Origin: Bacillota bacterium
Lineage (GTDB): Bacteria > Bacillota > Clostridia > Christensenellales > SZUA-584
DNA length: 64,000 nt
Assembly (NCBI GenBank): GCA_023408075.1
Contig: JAEYKW010000041.1
Coordinates: forward strand, 41,909 to 105,908
Direction: 5' to 3'
In this document: positions 32,877-41,829 of the stretch, piece after piece
Layout of the letters: every line of letters starts with the position of its first letter
Numbering within the stretch: the stretch's first letter is position 1
Program-made: the position numbers and the translations under genes
The notes under the pieces: model-generated
Databases searched by the model: none
Seen by the model: only the letters and a program-made list of their open reading frames with translations
What the model was told of the DNA's origin: nothing

Positions 32877-33761
32877 CTAATCATCCAGCAGCGATTTAAT
32901 TTCGTCATCGAGCGCGATGTCGTTATCCTGCTCTGCCATGGTGGCGGGCTTCCCTTTAAAGCGGATATCCTCGAGCTTGAACGTTTTCATGTCGATGCTT
33001 TCATCGGGCAGCGTGATGCGGATGCGCACCGTTTCCGTGACTGCGTTGTTCTCCACAACCACGCCTTCACCGTCCGGCGACAGCACCGTGCTTCCGAGCT
33101 TGGGCATGCGCTTGCGCGTCTGGCAGTAGTGCTCCTGCTCGTAATTGAGGCAGCACATCAGCCGCCCGCAAAGGCCGCTGATTTTGGTGGGCGAGAGCGA
33201 GAGATTCTGCTCCTTGGCCATTTTAATGGACACGGGAGAAAAGTCCCCGAGAAAGCTTGAGCAGCAGCACGGCCGCCCGCAGGGGCCAAGGCCCCCGAGC
33301 ATTTTGGCTTCGTCCCGAACGCCGATCTGCCGCAGCTCAATGCGCGTCTTGAAAACGCCCGCGAGGTCCTTCACGAGTTCTCTGAAATCCACGCGGCCTT
33401 CCGCGGTGAAATAGAATATGATCTTTGAGTTGTCGAACGTGTACTCCACGTCCACCAGCTTCATATCAAGGTTGTGCTTGTCTATCTTTTTCTGACAGGT
33501 TTCGAGCGCTTCCTTTTCTTTCTGCTTGTTTTCTTCGAGTTTGCTCTCATCCTTGGCATTGGCTTTGCGGACCACCTGCTTTAAGGGCGCGACGATATCC
33601 TTCTCGCCGACCTCCTTATCGACGATGACCACCTCGCCGTATTCCATGCCGCGCGCGGTTTCCACGATGGCATGCTCGCCCAATTTAAACTGAATGTCGC
33701 CCGGCAGGAAGTAGTAAACCTTTCCGACCCGTTTAAACCGGACGCCTATGACTTTTTCCAT
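32877..33761 (-). CDS. ricT: PSP1-domain protein RicT (YaaT)
   Basis: A 294-residue RicT/YaaT homologue. In Bacillus this protein forms the RicA-RicF-RicT (Y) complex, which binds Fe-S clusters and affects RNase Y-dependent mRNA maturation, sporulation and competence. The PSP1 C-terminal domain has the Cys-rich core 'LGPCGRPCCCSSFL' (about 142-155) and 'SGLCGRLMCCLNYE' (about 178-191), with 'LSPTKISGLCGRLMCCL' strongly conserved. GGAGG precedes the ATG. Its start overlaps the end of holB by 16 bases, placing it last in the coupled operon that begins with the decarboxylase. Confidence 0.95.
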   Translation of the reverse strand: MEKVIGVRFKRVGKVYYFLPGDIQFKLGEHAIVETARGMEYGEVVIVDKEVGEKDIVAPLKQVVRKANAKDESKLEENKQKEKEALETCQKKIDKHNLDMKLVDVEYTFDNSKIIFYFTAEGRVDFRELVKDLAGVFKTRIELRQIGVRDEAKMLGGLGPCGRPCCCSSFLGDFSPVSIKMAKEQNLSLSPTKISGLCGRLMCCLNYEQEHYCQTRKRMPKLGSTVLSPDGEGVVVENNAVTETVRIRITLPDESIDMKTFKLEDIRFKGKPATMAEQDNDIALDDEIKSLLDD

Positions 33762-34690
33762 CTACTCTTTTCCTCCAATATACAAAAAAGCATTTTCTCT
33801 ATGGCCAACCGGAAATTGACCGCCACAAAGAACCATCTTTCCGTGTCAAGTATGACATTAATCATATTACTTATTGCAGCACTTGTAAAGTCATCCGCTG
33901 CCTGACATATCTCATCCAGCCTGTCTCTGTTGACAATCAGGGTGCGGTTTCGCGTCTTTTGATAGATGAGAATGTCCCGCAGGTATGTCTGCATCACGCA
34001 AAGCTGTGCGATGATCGATTCCTTGCCGCTTTCGAGATAATCGGCAAATGTGCTGATGGCCATGCCCTTGGCATAGAGCAGCTTATGCGTGAGCGACAGA
34101 ACATCGTCGCGGCGGCTCATAAAAGCCGCATCGTCTTTAATGCGGCGCGCTTCGTCCAAATAGCCGCCCGACAGATCGGAGAGTATCGCGGCTTCGGCTT
34201 CGGTCACATTGAGCGATTGCGCAATGGCCGCTCGCGCATCCGGCTCGGGCGCAATGGTCACGCTGGCACAGCGCGAGGCGATGGTGGGCAGCACGCCGGA
34301 AGCCGAGCGCACCTCGAGCAGGAACACAACGCCCGCGGGCGGCTCCTCAAGCGTCTTGAGCAGGCTGTTCGTTGCGGCGGGCGTCATATCGTCGGCAGCG
34401 GCAATCACCACGGCTTTGTAAACGCCCTCATACGGCTTCTCGGCCACGAAGGCGAGCGCGTCGCGCAGCTCGGCCACCTTGGGCGCGCAGAGCCGCAGTA
34501 TGTCCACATGTCCGTCCGTCACCTTGCGGCAGTTCACGCACGTGCCGCAGCAGCCGTTTTCGCAGAACAGCCGCATCAAAAAGAGGTTCGTATACCGCGC
34601 CGCCACATCCGGACGGCTGCATACGATGAGGTAAGCGCCAAGGATCCGTCGGTTTTGCGCCGCTTCAAGGAAGCGCTGCACCTGGCTCAT
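33746..34690 (-). CDS. holB: DNA polymerase III delta' subunit
   Basis: A 314-residue clamp-loader delta' subunit. It has the zinc module Cys set 'CENGCCGTCVNCRKV' (about 44-58), 'SNSLLKTLEEPP'-type SRC region ('NSLLKTLEEPPAGVVFLL'), and 'LPTIASRCASV', the sensor/SRC motif. Walker A is degenerate, as is normal for delta'. The C-terminal domain is helical and short. The ATG overlaps the tmk stop (ATGA), and its own stop lies inside ricT. The arrangement tmk-holB-ricT is the standard Firmicute order. Confidence 0.93.
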   Translation of the reverse strand: MSQVQRFLEAAQNRRILGAYLIVCSRPDVAARYTNLFLMRLFCENGCCGTCVNCRKVTDGHVDILRLCAPKVAELRDALAFVAEKPYEGVYKAVVIAAADDMTPAATNSLLKTLEEPPAGVVFLLEVRSASGVLPTIASRCASVTIAPEPDARAAIAQSLNVTEAEAAILSDLSGGYLDEARRIKDDAAFMSRRDDVLSLTHKLLYAKGMAISTFADYLESGKESIIAQLCVMQTYLRDILIYQKTRNRTLIVNRDRLDEICQAADDFTSAAISNMINVILDTERWFFVAVNFRLAIEKMLFCILEEKSRWKKS

Positions 34691-35316
34691 AGCAGGCCCT
34701 TCTCTTGGAATATCGGCATCAGACGCTGCCGGATCACATCCTGCGTTTCGTATTTGGTGCCGAGCGCTTCAATCAGTATCATGCCGGGTTCGTGCGACAG
34801 CGCCGTAAACCCCGCAAACACGCGCTCGTGAAAAGCAAGCCCTTCGCTTTCCAGCCGGTCGTGCTCCTTGCACTCGTTCATGCGCGAGAAGGCATGCTCG
34901 GGCGGTACACCCATAAAAATCGTCACATCGGGCATACAGCCGTCGATCGCGGGCTCGTTGATGCGCGTCACCAGCGGTACGCCCAAAGCGCGCCCGTAGC
35001 CCTGATACGCGAGCGACGAATGGATAAACCGGTCGCACAGCACCACCTTGCCGCTTTCCAGAGCGGGCTTAATCACCTTGCGCACATGCTCCGCGCGAGC
35101 CGCCGCATACAGCAGCGCTTCCGTCATGCCGTCCATCTCCGCGTTTTCGTTGTCGAGCAGTATCGTGCGTATTTTTTCGGCGACAAGGCTGCCGCCCGGT
35201 TCTCGTGTGCGCACCACGTCGATGCCGTTTTCTTCAAGATATTCGGCGAGGAACCGAAGCTGCGTGGATTTGCCGCAGCCGTCCGCGCCTTCAAACGTAA
35301 TAAAAAGACCGCTCAT
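34687..35316 (-). CDS. tmk: Thymidylate kinase
   Basis: A 209-residue dTMP kinase. P-loop 'FEGADGCGKSTQ' (about 7-18), the DR(Y/E) substrate motif 'TREPGGSLVAEKIR', and 'LCDRFIHSSLAYQG' with the conserved DR are all present. The LID segment follows 'HDRLESEGLAFHERV'. AAGGAGACAAGC precedes the ATG at 35316; the longer reading to 35376 lies inside the upstream HAD gene and has no support. The start overlaps the HAD stop (ATGA) and the end overlaps the holB start. Confidence 0.95.
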   Translation of the reverse strand: MSGLFITFEGADGCGKSTQLRFLAEYLEENGIDVVRTREPGGSLVAEKIRTILLDNENAEMDGMTEALLYAAARAEHVRKVIKPALESGKVVLCDRFIHSSLAYQGYGRALGVPLVTRINEPAIDGCMPDVTIFMGVPPEHAFSRMNECKEHDRLESEGLAFHERVFAGFTALSHEPGMILIEALGTKYETQDVIRQRLMPIFQEKGLL

Positions 35317-35996
35317 TGCTTGTCTCCTTCCAGCAGCCGTACCAAATCGTCCGGGGTATCCACGAGGCAGTCGCATCCGGCTGCGGTCAGCTCATCGTAA
35401 GCACCGTAGCCGTACAGCACACCGATGGAATCGAGCCCGACCGCTTTGGCGCCTTCAATGTCGTGATACCTGTCGCCCACCATCACAGCGCTCTGCGGCA
35501 CGGTCTCAAGCCGCGCAAAAGCACTGCGCAGCACCTGTATTTTCGTGGATATACCGTTTTCGTGATCGGCGCAGAATATACCGTCAAAATACTGTTTCAG
35601 ATCGAATTCTTCGAGCAGCTTGCACGCCATCCATTCGCGCTTCGACGATGCGATGTAAAGCGTTTTGCCCGCAGCCCTGATGCGGCGCAGCGCATCCTTA
35701 ATGCCCGGATATGGACGGCTCTGCAGCAGCCCTTTTTCAATGTAGTATTCGGCGAAGTGTTCGTAGCCCTTATCCGCCTGCTGTTCATTAAAACCGTAGC
35801 ATTCCATCAAATGCTGTTTGATCGGCGGCCCTATGAATGCCAGCAGCTTTTTTTCATCGGCCTCCTCCATATCCATGCAGGAAAACATATGGTGCACACC
35901 GTGCACGATGCCTTCGCAGGTATCCGCTATTGTGCCGTCAAAGTCCATAAAAACCGTGTCGTAAATTCTGTCTGCGCCTGAGATGCGATGAATCAT
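35313..35996 (-). CDS. HAD-superfamily phosphatase, Gph-like
   Basis: A 227-residue HAD hydrolase of subfamily IA. Motif I 'FMDFDGTIADT' carries the nucleophile and acid Asp residues. Motif II lies in 'LYIASSKREW', the motif III Lys in 'GISTKIQVL', and motif IV is 'MVGDRYHDIEGAKAVGLDSIGV'. The cap domain (about 25-85) is four-helical, similar to phosphoglycolate phosphatase or pyrophosphatase PpaX. The substrate is not certain. Both ends overlap neighbours by ATGA, so it is translated in concert with the decarboxylase and tmk. Confidence 0.9.
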   Translation of the reverse strand: MIHRISGADRIYDTVFMDFDGTIADTCEGIVHGVHHMFSCMDMEEADEKKLLAFIGPPIKQHLMECYGFNEQQADKGYEHFAEYYIEKGLLQSRPYPGIKDALRRIRAAGKTLYIASSKREWMACKLLEEFDLKQYFDGIFCADHENGISTKIQVLRSAFARLETVPQSAVMVGDRYHDIEGAKAVGLDSIGVLYGYGAYDELTAAGCDCLVDTPDDLVRLLEGDKQ

Positions 35997-37384
35997 GATC
36001 TCTCCTTATATACGTATATGGAAGCGTCCTCAACGCCGAACAGCTCAAAGCCCTGCCGGTTCGCCTCAATCAGATATCCTGCAATTTCATACGAAATTAC
36101 CTGTCCGCGCAGCACAACGGCTTCCGCGGGCGGATACACACCCGCCGTGCATGCGCTGACGCGGCCGGGAGCATGCTCCAGCCGCAGCTTTTCAATTTGG
36201 GTCCAGTTGCGCGCGCTCAGCGAATACTTTGTGGGTGCGGGCATGCTGTAAGGCGAAAAGAACAGGTTCCTGCCGCGTATGCGCTCCGTACGGCGCAGCA
36301 TCTCATAGAGCCTGTCCAGATGGGCCGCAGCGGTCCCCGGCGAAAGCATCAGCAGTATGTGTTTCATATCCGCCGCTTCCACATGGATGCCCTCACGCGC
36401 GAGCATCGCCTTGATGGTGAGCCCCGAATGGCCGGTGCTGCTCACATCGATGATCGATTTGAGCGGATCGCGGGCGATAACGCCCTTTTGTGTGATATCG
36501 GGGCAGGCATAGCCCGGAAGCACCGATATCATCTCTTCAAACCGCTGCAGCAGGCTTGTGACGCGATAAATTTCCTGCTCGCCCTTGTCGCGCATATAGG
36601 CAAGCGCATAATCGAGCGAGCACAGCAGCACGTACGACGGGCTCGTGGTCTGAACCATGGCGAGCGCCGCACCGGCTTCGCGTGCGTTGATAAGAGACCC
36701 CTTGCCCACGCAAAGGCAGGCACACTGGTTCATGGCAGGCAGCGTTTTGTGCGCGCTTTCGGTCCATATGTCCGCGCCCGCATTCGCGGGAGAGACGGGC
36801 AAAGTCTCCGAAAACGCAAAGTGCGCCGCATGCGCCGCGTCCACTGCCAGCGCCATACCCGCCCTGTGGGCAGTTTTGGCGATTTCTTCAATGTCGCAGC
36901 AGAGGCCGAAGTAATTCGGGTATGTGACATACACGGCGACCGCGTCTTTATGAATCTGCAGTGCGTCGCGCAGGCTGCCCGAGTCCATCACTGCCGGAAA
37001 ATCGGATGGCTCTGCGTCCAAAAACACCGGCGTAATGCCATGGATATGAATCGCATTCGCAGCGCTTAAATGAATACCGCGCGGGAATATGACCTTTTTG
37101 CCCTTGAACAGCGAGAGCATGGCGAGCACGCCCGCCGTGGAACCGCCTGTGGTAAAATAAACGGCGGCGGCGCCGATAAACGAGGCGTGGAGCCGCTCCG
37201 ATTCGAGAATCGGGCCCGTCGGCTTCAGCAGATTATCCGCACCCGGCAGCTCGGTGATGTCGCATTGCAGCATGTCGCCGCCGAAAAAACCCGTATCGCC
37301 CTTATGCCCCGGCATCGTAAACCGCACCTTGGCGCTGTCGCATACGGAGGCCACCGCATTCATGATGGGCGTCTGTCTGGCCAA
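35993..37384 (-). CDS. PLP-dependent Orn/Lys/Arg decarboxylase family protein
   Basis: A 463-residue member of the group III amino-acid decarboxylases of fold type I (SpeA/CadA-like short form, as YaaO in Bacillus). N-terminal 'VRFTMPGHKGDTGFF' is the family hallmark. 'TTGGSTAGVLAML' binds PLP phosphate, 'VDAAHAAHFAF' contains the PLP Asp, and 'WTESAHKTLPAMNQ' holds the Schiff-base Lys. The C-terminal domain 'EHAPGRVSACTAGVYPPA' is complete. I place the start at TTG 37384 with GAGGTGG upstream, giving 'ARQTPIMNAVASV'; the longer ORF to 37840 overlaps the divergent gene and is not supported. It heads the coupled five-gene operon. Arginine, lysine or ornithine may be the substrate. Confidence 0.92.
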   Translation of the reverse strand: MARQTPIMNAVASVCDSAKVRFTMPGHKGDTGFFGGDMLQCDITELPGADNLLKPTGPILESERLHASFIGAAAVYFTTGGSTAGVLAMLSLFKGKKVIFPRGIHLSAANAIHIHGITPVFLDAEPSDFPAVMDSGSLRDALQIHKDAVAVYVTYPNYFGLCCDIEEIAKTAHRAGMALAVDAAHAAHFAFSETLPVSPANAGADIWTESAHKTLPAMNQCACLCVGKGSLINAREAGAALAMVQTTSPSYVLLCSLDYALAYMRDKGEQEIYRVTSLLQRFEEMISVLPGYACPDITQKGVIARDPLKSIIDVSSTGHSGLTIKAMLAREGIHVEAADMKHILLMLSPGTAAAHLDRLYEMLRRTERIRGRNLFFSPYSMPAPTKYSLSARNWTQIEKLRLEHAPGRVSACTAGVYPPAEAVVLRGQVISYEIAGYLIEANRQGFELFGVEDASIYVYKERS

Positions 37385-37465
37385 TGATTCCACCTCAAAT
37401 CTCCGCCCCCTTTTCTTATTCCCCAAAGTATGAGATAATAACGCAAGATGAAAGGGGTGCCGTTT

Positions 37466-38260
37466 ATGAACAAAACTGAACGCGAACACATGCTGCTTTT
37501 TTCCAAAGAGCGTGTCGCAGGGCTGTACAGATACCGGCTGTATTTCACGCCGATTTCGTCTTTGCGGGACGAAACACCGCGCGTGTTCCGCCTGCTTGTC
37601 CGCACGCCTTTCGCTTTTAACAAGCTGGAGGTCGGCCGGATATACAAGCTGACTTACAGCAACGTTCACATACTGTCGTTTGAGCCAAGGGACGAGTTTA
37701 ATCTTCAGGAAGAGGATTATGTGAGGCTCATTGAGACGCGCGATATCAAGTTCATGGACAAGAAAACTTCTGCGGCCCTCCGCCAGTCCGATCAGCCCGG
37801 CTCCAAAGACCGGTATTATTCGTTTGACGAGATGAAGCAAATCGTCAACTACAGGCAGGACCTTTTAACTTCAATTGCCGTCACAGCGTTCTCGGGCGCG
37901 GTCACGGCTCTTGCGTTGCTGTCACCTTTTGTGATTTACGCGTTGATGCTGCGCATCGTCATCGGCTCACAGCTGGGGGCGGGCGGATTCACGAGCAAAG
38001 CGCTCGCGCTGCCCATACTTGGCATCGGCGTGCTGCCAGCGACAATCTATGTCATGTCAATACTGTTTGCGTTAAGCGAACTCGCCCTGCTGCGCATCGA
38101 ATTCACCAAATGGAATCTGATCAAAAAATACACGCTGGCCTGGGGCGGCATTCGCAAGAGCATGTTCTTTGAGCTCAGCGATATCCGCTATTTTAAAAAA
38201 TTCGGCATCGCCGCCGGTATCGCGCTCTTTGTCTCGATACTGCTTGCGCTGATTGTTTAG
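37466..38260 (+). CDS. Membrane protein with cytoplasmic N-terminal domain
   Basis: I do not recognise a family. The 264-residue product has a soluble N-terminal domain (about 1-125) and three to four membrane helices (about 133-162, 180-210, 245-264), with a charged loop between. AAAGGGGTG lies about eight bases before ATG 37466; an upstream ATG at 37448 overlaps that ribosome site. The gene is divergent from the decarboxylase operon and 266 bases from the next gene. The function is unknown. Confidence 0.7.
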   Translation: MNKTEREHMLLFSKERVAGLYRYRLYFTPISSLRDETPRVFRLLVRTPFAFNKLEVGRIYKLTYSNVHILSFEPRDEFNLQEEDYVRLIETRDIKFMDKKTSAALRQSDQPGSKDRYYSFDEMKQIVNYRQDLLTSIAVTAFSGAVTALALLSPFVIYALMLRIVIGSQLGAGGFTSKALALPILGIGVLPATIYVMSILFALSELALLRIEFTKWNLIKKYTLAWGGIRKSMFFELSDIRYFKKFGIAAGIALFVSILLALIV

Positions 38261-38462
38261 TGCAAGTATAACCGTTCCCCTCATCGCAAGCCGCTCATCA
38301 CGCGGGCTCAATATGGACGGCTTTACTGCCCGTCTTGCCTGTAAACAGGTTTTGACGGCGCTCCTTTATCATATTATGGCTTCAGCTTTATTATAGTATA
38401 TTATAAGGCATACACAGGACAAAAGGCAATCACGGTTTGAGCCGAAGGGCTTTGGCGTTTCG

Positions 38463-38492
38463 TTGACGCGTCCGATTTTGGCATGATATACT
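38463..38492 (+). promoter_or_regulatory. Promoter of ABC-2 exporter operon
   Basis: -35 TTGACG (38463-38468), 18-bp spacer, -10 TATACT (38487-38492), 34 bases before the TTG start at 38527. Confidence 0.68.
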
Positions 38493-38526
38493 GATTTTAA
38501 AATAAACTGGCAGGCAGGATATTTCA

Positions 38527-39201
38527 TTGATTACAGCGCAGATGATAACCAAATCATACGGAAAAACGCCTATTCTGAGGGGCGTGAGCCTGCATCTTGA
38601 TGCGGGCAGGGCACTTGCTGTGGTGGGCGAGAACGGCGCCGGGAAAACGACGCTGCTCAAAATCCTTGCCACGGCGTCCGGGCCGGACAGCGGGAGCCTT
38701 GTTATCGGCGGCATGGATGCGCTTGCAAACCCCGCCGCCGTGCGCGACATGCTCGGTTACGTGCCGCAGGGTATTGCGCTGATGCAGGAGCTTTCCGTGA
38801 AAGATAATCTTTATTACTGGATGAAAACAAAGGATAAGGCTGTTTATGAGACGGTGATGGATATTATCGGCCTTCAAAACGTGGAAAAAAGAAGGGTATC
38901 GCGGCTTTCGGGCGGTATGCAGCGTCGGCTCAATATCGGGGCATCGCTTGTGCTGCGTCCGTCGCTGCTGATACTCGACGAGCCGCTCGCGGGTGTGGAT
39001 ATCGCGAACCGGCGGCGAATTATCGCATCGCTCTCGGCGCTGAAAAAGAGCGGCATGACGATACTGTTCACCAGCCACTATATTGACGAAATGCAGCTGC
39101 TCGCCGATGAGATGATCGCGCTTCGGGAAGGAACGGTCACATACAGCGGGCCGCTTCAGTTTGACAACCTCGCGGACGCGATACGGCGCTACACGGCTTA
39201 G
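38527..39201 (+). CDS. ABC transporter ATP-binding protein
   Basis: A 224-residue single ABC cassette. Walker A is GENGAGKTT (about 35-43), the Q-loop is 'YVPQGIALMQEL', the signature is LSGGMQRRL, and Walker B is LLILDEPLAGVD with the switch His in 'LFTSHYIDEM'. It is the CcmA/DrrA-type exporter ATPase. TTG start at 38527 with AGGCAGGAT upstream. It is followed by a membrane-anchored accessory protein and two ABC-2 permeases, which form a complete export system. The substrate is unknown. Confidence 0.92.
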   Translation: MITAQMITKSYGKTPILRGVSLHLDAGRALAVVGENGAGKTTLLKILATASGPDSGSLVIGGMDALANPAAVRDMLGYVPQGIALMQELSVKDNLYYWMKTKDKAVYETVMDIIGLQNVEKRRVSRLSGGMQRRLNIGASLVLRPSLLILDEPLAGVDIANRRRIIASLSALKKSGMTILFTSHYIDEMQLLADEMIALREGTVTYSGPLQFDNLADAIRRYTA

Positions 39202-39252
39202 GTAAACGCTGATTAATGCGGTACTGCGTTCTGACGTGAAAGGAGCCTGGCC

Positions 39253-40599
39253 ATGGATGACGAGCTAAGCGCGGCGCGGCGGCGCGGCGCGGTACGAAAG
39301 TTGCTTTGGCCGCACGGCATAAAGCACAAAGGCTTCATGCATGGCAGGCGGTGGGCAGGCGCGGCGCTCGTGCTGCTCATCTGCGCGCTCACGGTGGTGG
39401 GTATTGCCGTGTTTAACGGCAGCGGCAAAGCGCAGCCGCCGCAGGAAAGCAAGGGCAGCGAGGGCGTGCTTGCGCTCGGCGATTTTTTCAGCACCTATGA
39501 GGACCGCATCGATTTTCAGACGGCCGGAACGGTTCGTGACCTGACCCGGCGGCTCATGAATGAGCCTTTTGAGGTTAGCGCGCAGATGACGATCGAATCG
39601 GAGGCGCTTAAATCGTTCGGGATACCGCTGACCAGTGTGCCGGCCCAGATGGATATCAAATACGACCTGCGCGATGCCGGTGTGAAGGTGAGCGCGGCCG
39701 GTTTGAGCTTATTCGAGGCGTATCTGGCGGAAAACGAAGCCAGCGCCGTTTGGATTGGCGCAGAGCCTGCTGCCGCCGAGCTGTCCGCCGCAGAAGATGT
39801 ATCGGGCGATATGACGCTCGAAAACCGGATCGGTGCGTTTATGCCGCTGCCGCCCGAGGGCCTGCTCGACAGGCTGCTCGCTGTGCTCGCGCAGTCGGTG
39901 CCCGTAGACTGTACGGAGCAGCAGCTGGGGCGTGCATACAGCCCCAAGGATAACAAGGACGTCAACGTCACGCTTGTCTGCACAGCGCTGGACGACAAAA
40001 CACTCTCAGCGGTGGCCTCTGCGTTCGCAGAGCAGCTTAAAAAAGACGAGGCGTTGTATGGCGAGGCGCGGCAGTTCACCGCGCAAGTGGCTGCACTGTG
40101 CGGCGTGAAGGATTTAACGCTCGATGCGCTGCTGGCACAGCTGACCGATAAGGATGACGTAAACACCAAGGTTTCGTGGAAGGTATACCGGCGCGATGAG
40201 ATACCCGTCGGTTTTGCGATAAGTGTGACCACGCGGGACACTCAGCTGGATTTCACGCGCATCGCCGAGTTTGACGGCGAAACAAGCTGCGAATACACGC
40301 AGATGCTCGTGAACGGCACAGAGGTTTTCAGCGCGGATACCGTCACAATGGACAATTCGGGTGAGTTCAGCCTCAAGGTGCTCAAAGCCCCGGGTGAGCC
40401 GGTCAGCATCAAAGGGACGTTTGACCTTGAGCCAATCACGGAGAATTCTTACCATCTGATTGCCGATGCTGTGGCGGATGGCAGGCTGCTGAGCGAAGAG
40501 GGGGATACCGCCCATTTCGTCATAGATGCGCGTATTGATGTGGGCAACAGCCTTGGCATGATGGCGGGCAGCCCCGATTGGAAAGGTATCAAAGAATAA
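39253..40599 (+). CDS. Membrane-anchored accessory protein of the ABC exporter
   Basis: A 448-residue protein with a basic cytoplasmic N-terminus (1-33), one transmembrane helix (about 35-54) and a large extracellular domain without recognised family (DUF6583-like at best). Glu/Asp/Ala-rich segments alternate with beta strands. GAAAGGAG precedes the ATG. It sits between the exporter ATPase and its two permeases, so it probably helps the transporter outside the membrane, for example in substrate recognition or periplasm-side coupling. This is inference from position. Confidence 0.75.
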   Translation: MDDELSAARRRGAVRKLLWPHGIKHKGFMHGRRWAGAALVLLICALTVVGIAVFNGSGKAQPPQESKGSEGVLALGDFFSTYEDRIDFQTAGTVRDLTRRLMNEPFEVSAQMTIESEALKSFGIPLTSVPAQMDIKYDLRDAGVKVSAAGLSLFEAYLAENEASAVWIGAEPAAAELSAAEDVSGDMTLENRIGAFMPLPPEGLLDRLLAVLAQSVPVDCTEQQLGRAYSPKDNKDVNVTLVCTALDDKTLSAVASAFAEQLKKDEALYGEARQFTAQVAALCGVKDLTLDALLAQLTDKDDVNTKVSWKVYRRDEIPVGFAISVTTRDTQLDFTRIAEFDGETSCEYTQMLVNGTEVFSADTVTMDNSGEFSLKVLKAPGEPVSIKGTFDLEPITENSYHLIADAVADGRLLSEEGDTAHFVIDARIDVGNSLGMMAGSPDWKGIKE

Positions 40600-40617
40600 A
40601 AAGATTAAGGCGTACGA

Positions 40618-41829
40618 ATGAAAAAGCTTTTTGCGGTGGATTTGAAAAGGCTTCTGAATAACAAAACGGCTGTTTTGTTTGCGGTGGGCGCGCCGCTGCT
40701 GCTTGTGCTGCTGATCTCGCTTGCGGTTGCGCCTTATTTTTATGCCGATGTGCGTGCGCAGAACTTCAGCGTGGCCGTATACAATGAAGACGATGATCCG
40801 CTGACGCAGTCGATACTGCGCAGCCTGATTGAAAGCAAATCGCTCGGCGGGCTCATCAGCGTGGAATTTGTGGACAGCGAAAAAGAAGGGCGCGAGGCGG
40901 TGGATCACGGTGCGGCGGCGTTTATCCACATTCCCGCGGGCATGCAGGAGACGCTGTCGGGCAACGGACGCTGCACGATCAGCTATTACGGTAATCCCAA
41001 AATGCCGCTGGAGGACGCGCTGCTTTTTGAAACGCTCGATTCGGGCGTCTCTCTCGTGAGCGACGCGCAGCATGCGATCAACGTGCTGTATTGGGACAGC
41101 CTCGATGCCGCTGTGGATGAGAGCGCCGCCTCGGACGCATATAACCGCATGAGAAATGAGTACTTCGGCAGCATACTCGCGCGGTCGGCACTGTATGAGG
41201 ATACGGAAACCACATCGCCGCTCGGCGGGGCCTTGCCGATTGAATATTACGCGGTGAGCTTCCTCGTGCTGTTTGTGGCGCTCGGCGGGCTGCCCATCGC
41301 GCGCATGACCGCGGACGATGAGGAAACAGGTCTGGTCCATCGCCAGCTGCTCTCGGGGCACAGCCCGCTCGGGTGCGTGGTGTCGCGCTGGTTCGCTGGT
41401 AGCCTGTTTATGTTCATGCAGTATGCCGTGCTGGCCGCTGCGCTCGGACTGATTGCGGGCGGCGGCGCATACAACGGCAGCCTGCCTGCGGCAATCTTTG
41501 GGGGCGTGCTGCTCTGCCTGTTCCTGAGCCTCGGTATGATGCTGATCGGGCTGCTGTCACGGACTTCGGCTTTTTCGGTGCGGGCCGCGTTCCTTTGCGC
41601 GCTCGCGCTCGCGCTGCTCGGCGGCTTGCTTGTGCCTTCTGCGTATATGCCGACTATTGTGCGCGATATATCGTATTACACGCCGCTGTCGGCGGCGCTG
41701 CGCCTCGGCATCGCGGGGCTGTTTGACGGAGAGGCTCAGGGTACACTGCTGTTTGTGGGTGTGCTCGCCGTGTTCACGGCGGTGCTGCTGCCGCTGGTGA
41801 TCAGCCGGTTCCAAAGGAGGGCGCAATGA
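40618..41829 (+). CDS. ABC-2 type transporter permease
   Basis: A 403-residue ABC-2 permease. The first helix lies at about 19-44. A large extracellular domain (about 45-205) follows, then five helices (about 212-400), the classic exporter layout. The cytoplasmic loop 'ARMTADDEETGLVHRQLLSGHS' contacts the ATPase. The stop overlaps the start of the second permease by four bases, so a heterodimer is likely. The substrate is unknown. Confidence 0.88.
   Translation: MKKLFAVDLKRLLNNKTAVLFAVGAPLLLVLLISLAVAPYFYADVRAQNFSVAVYNEDDDPLTQSILRSLIESKSLGGLISVEFVDSEKEGREAVDHGAAAFIHIPAGMQETLSGNGRCTISYYGNPKMPLEDALLFETLDSGVSLVSDAQHAINVLYWDSLDAAVDESAASDAYNRMRNEYFGSILARSALYEDTETTSPLGGALPIEYYAVSFLVLFVALGGLPIARMTADDEETGLVHRQLLSGHSPLGCVVSRWFAGSLFMFMQYAVLAAALGLIAGGGAYNGSLPAAIFGGVLLCLFLSLGMMLIGLLSRTSAFSVRAAFLCALALALLGGLLVPSAYMPTIVRDISYYTPLSAALRLGIAGLFDGEAQGTLLFVGVLAVFTAVLLPLVISRFQRRAQ

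Noticed and set aside
35316..35376. Extended thymidylate kinase start
   Set aside because: The extra residues lie inside the HAD gene and have no ribosome site; the ATG at 35316 has a strong one and starts at the P-loop strand.
37385..37840. N-terminal extension of the decarboxylase
   Set aside because: It is an open frame on the antisense of the membrane protein at 37466 and does not resemble the decarboxylase wing domain.
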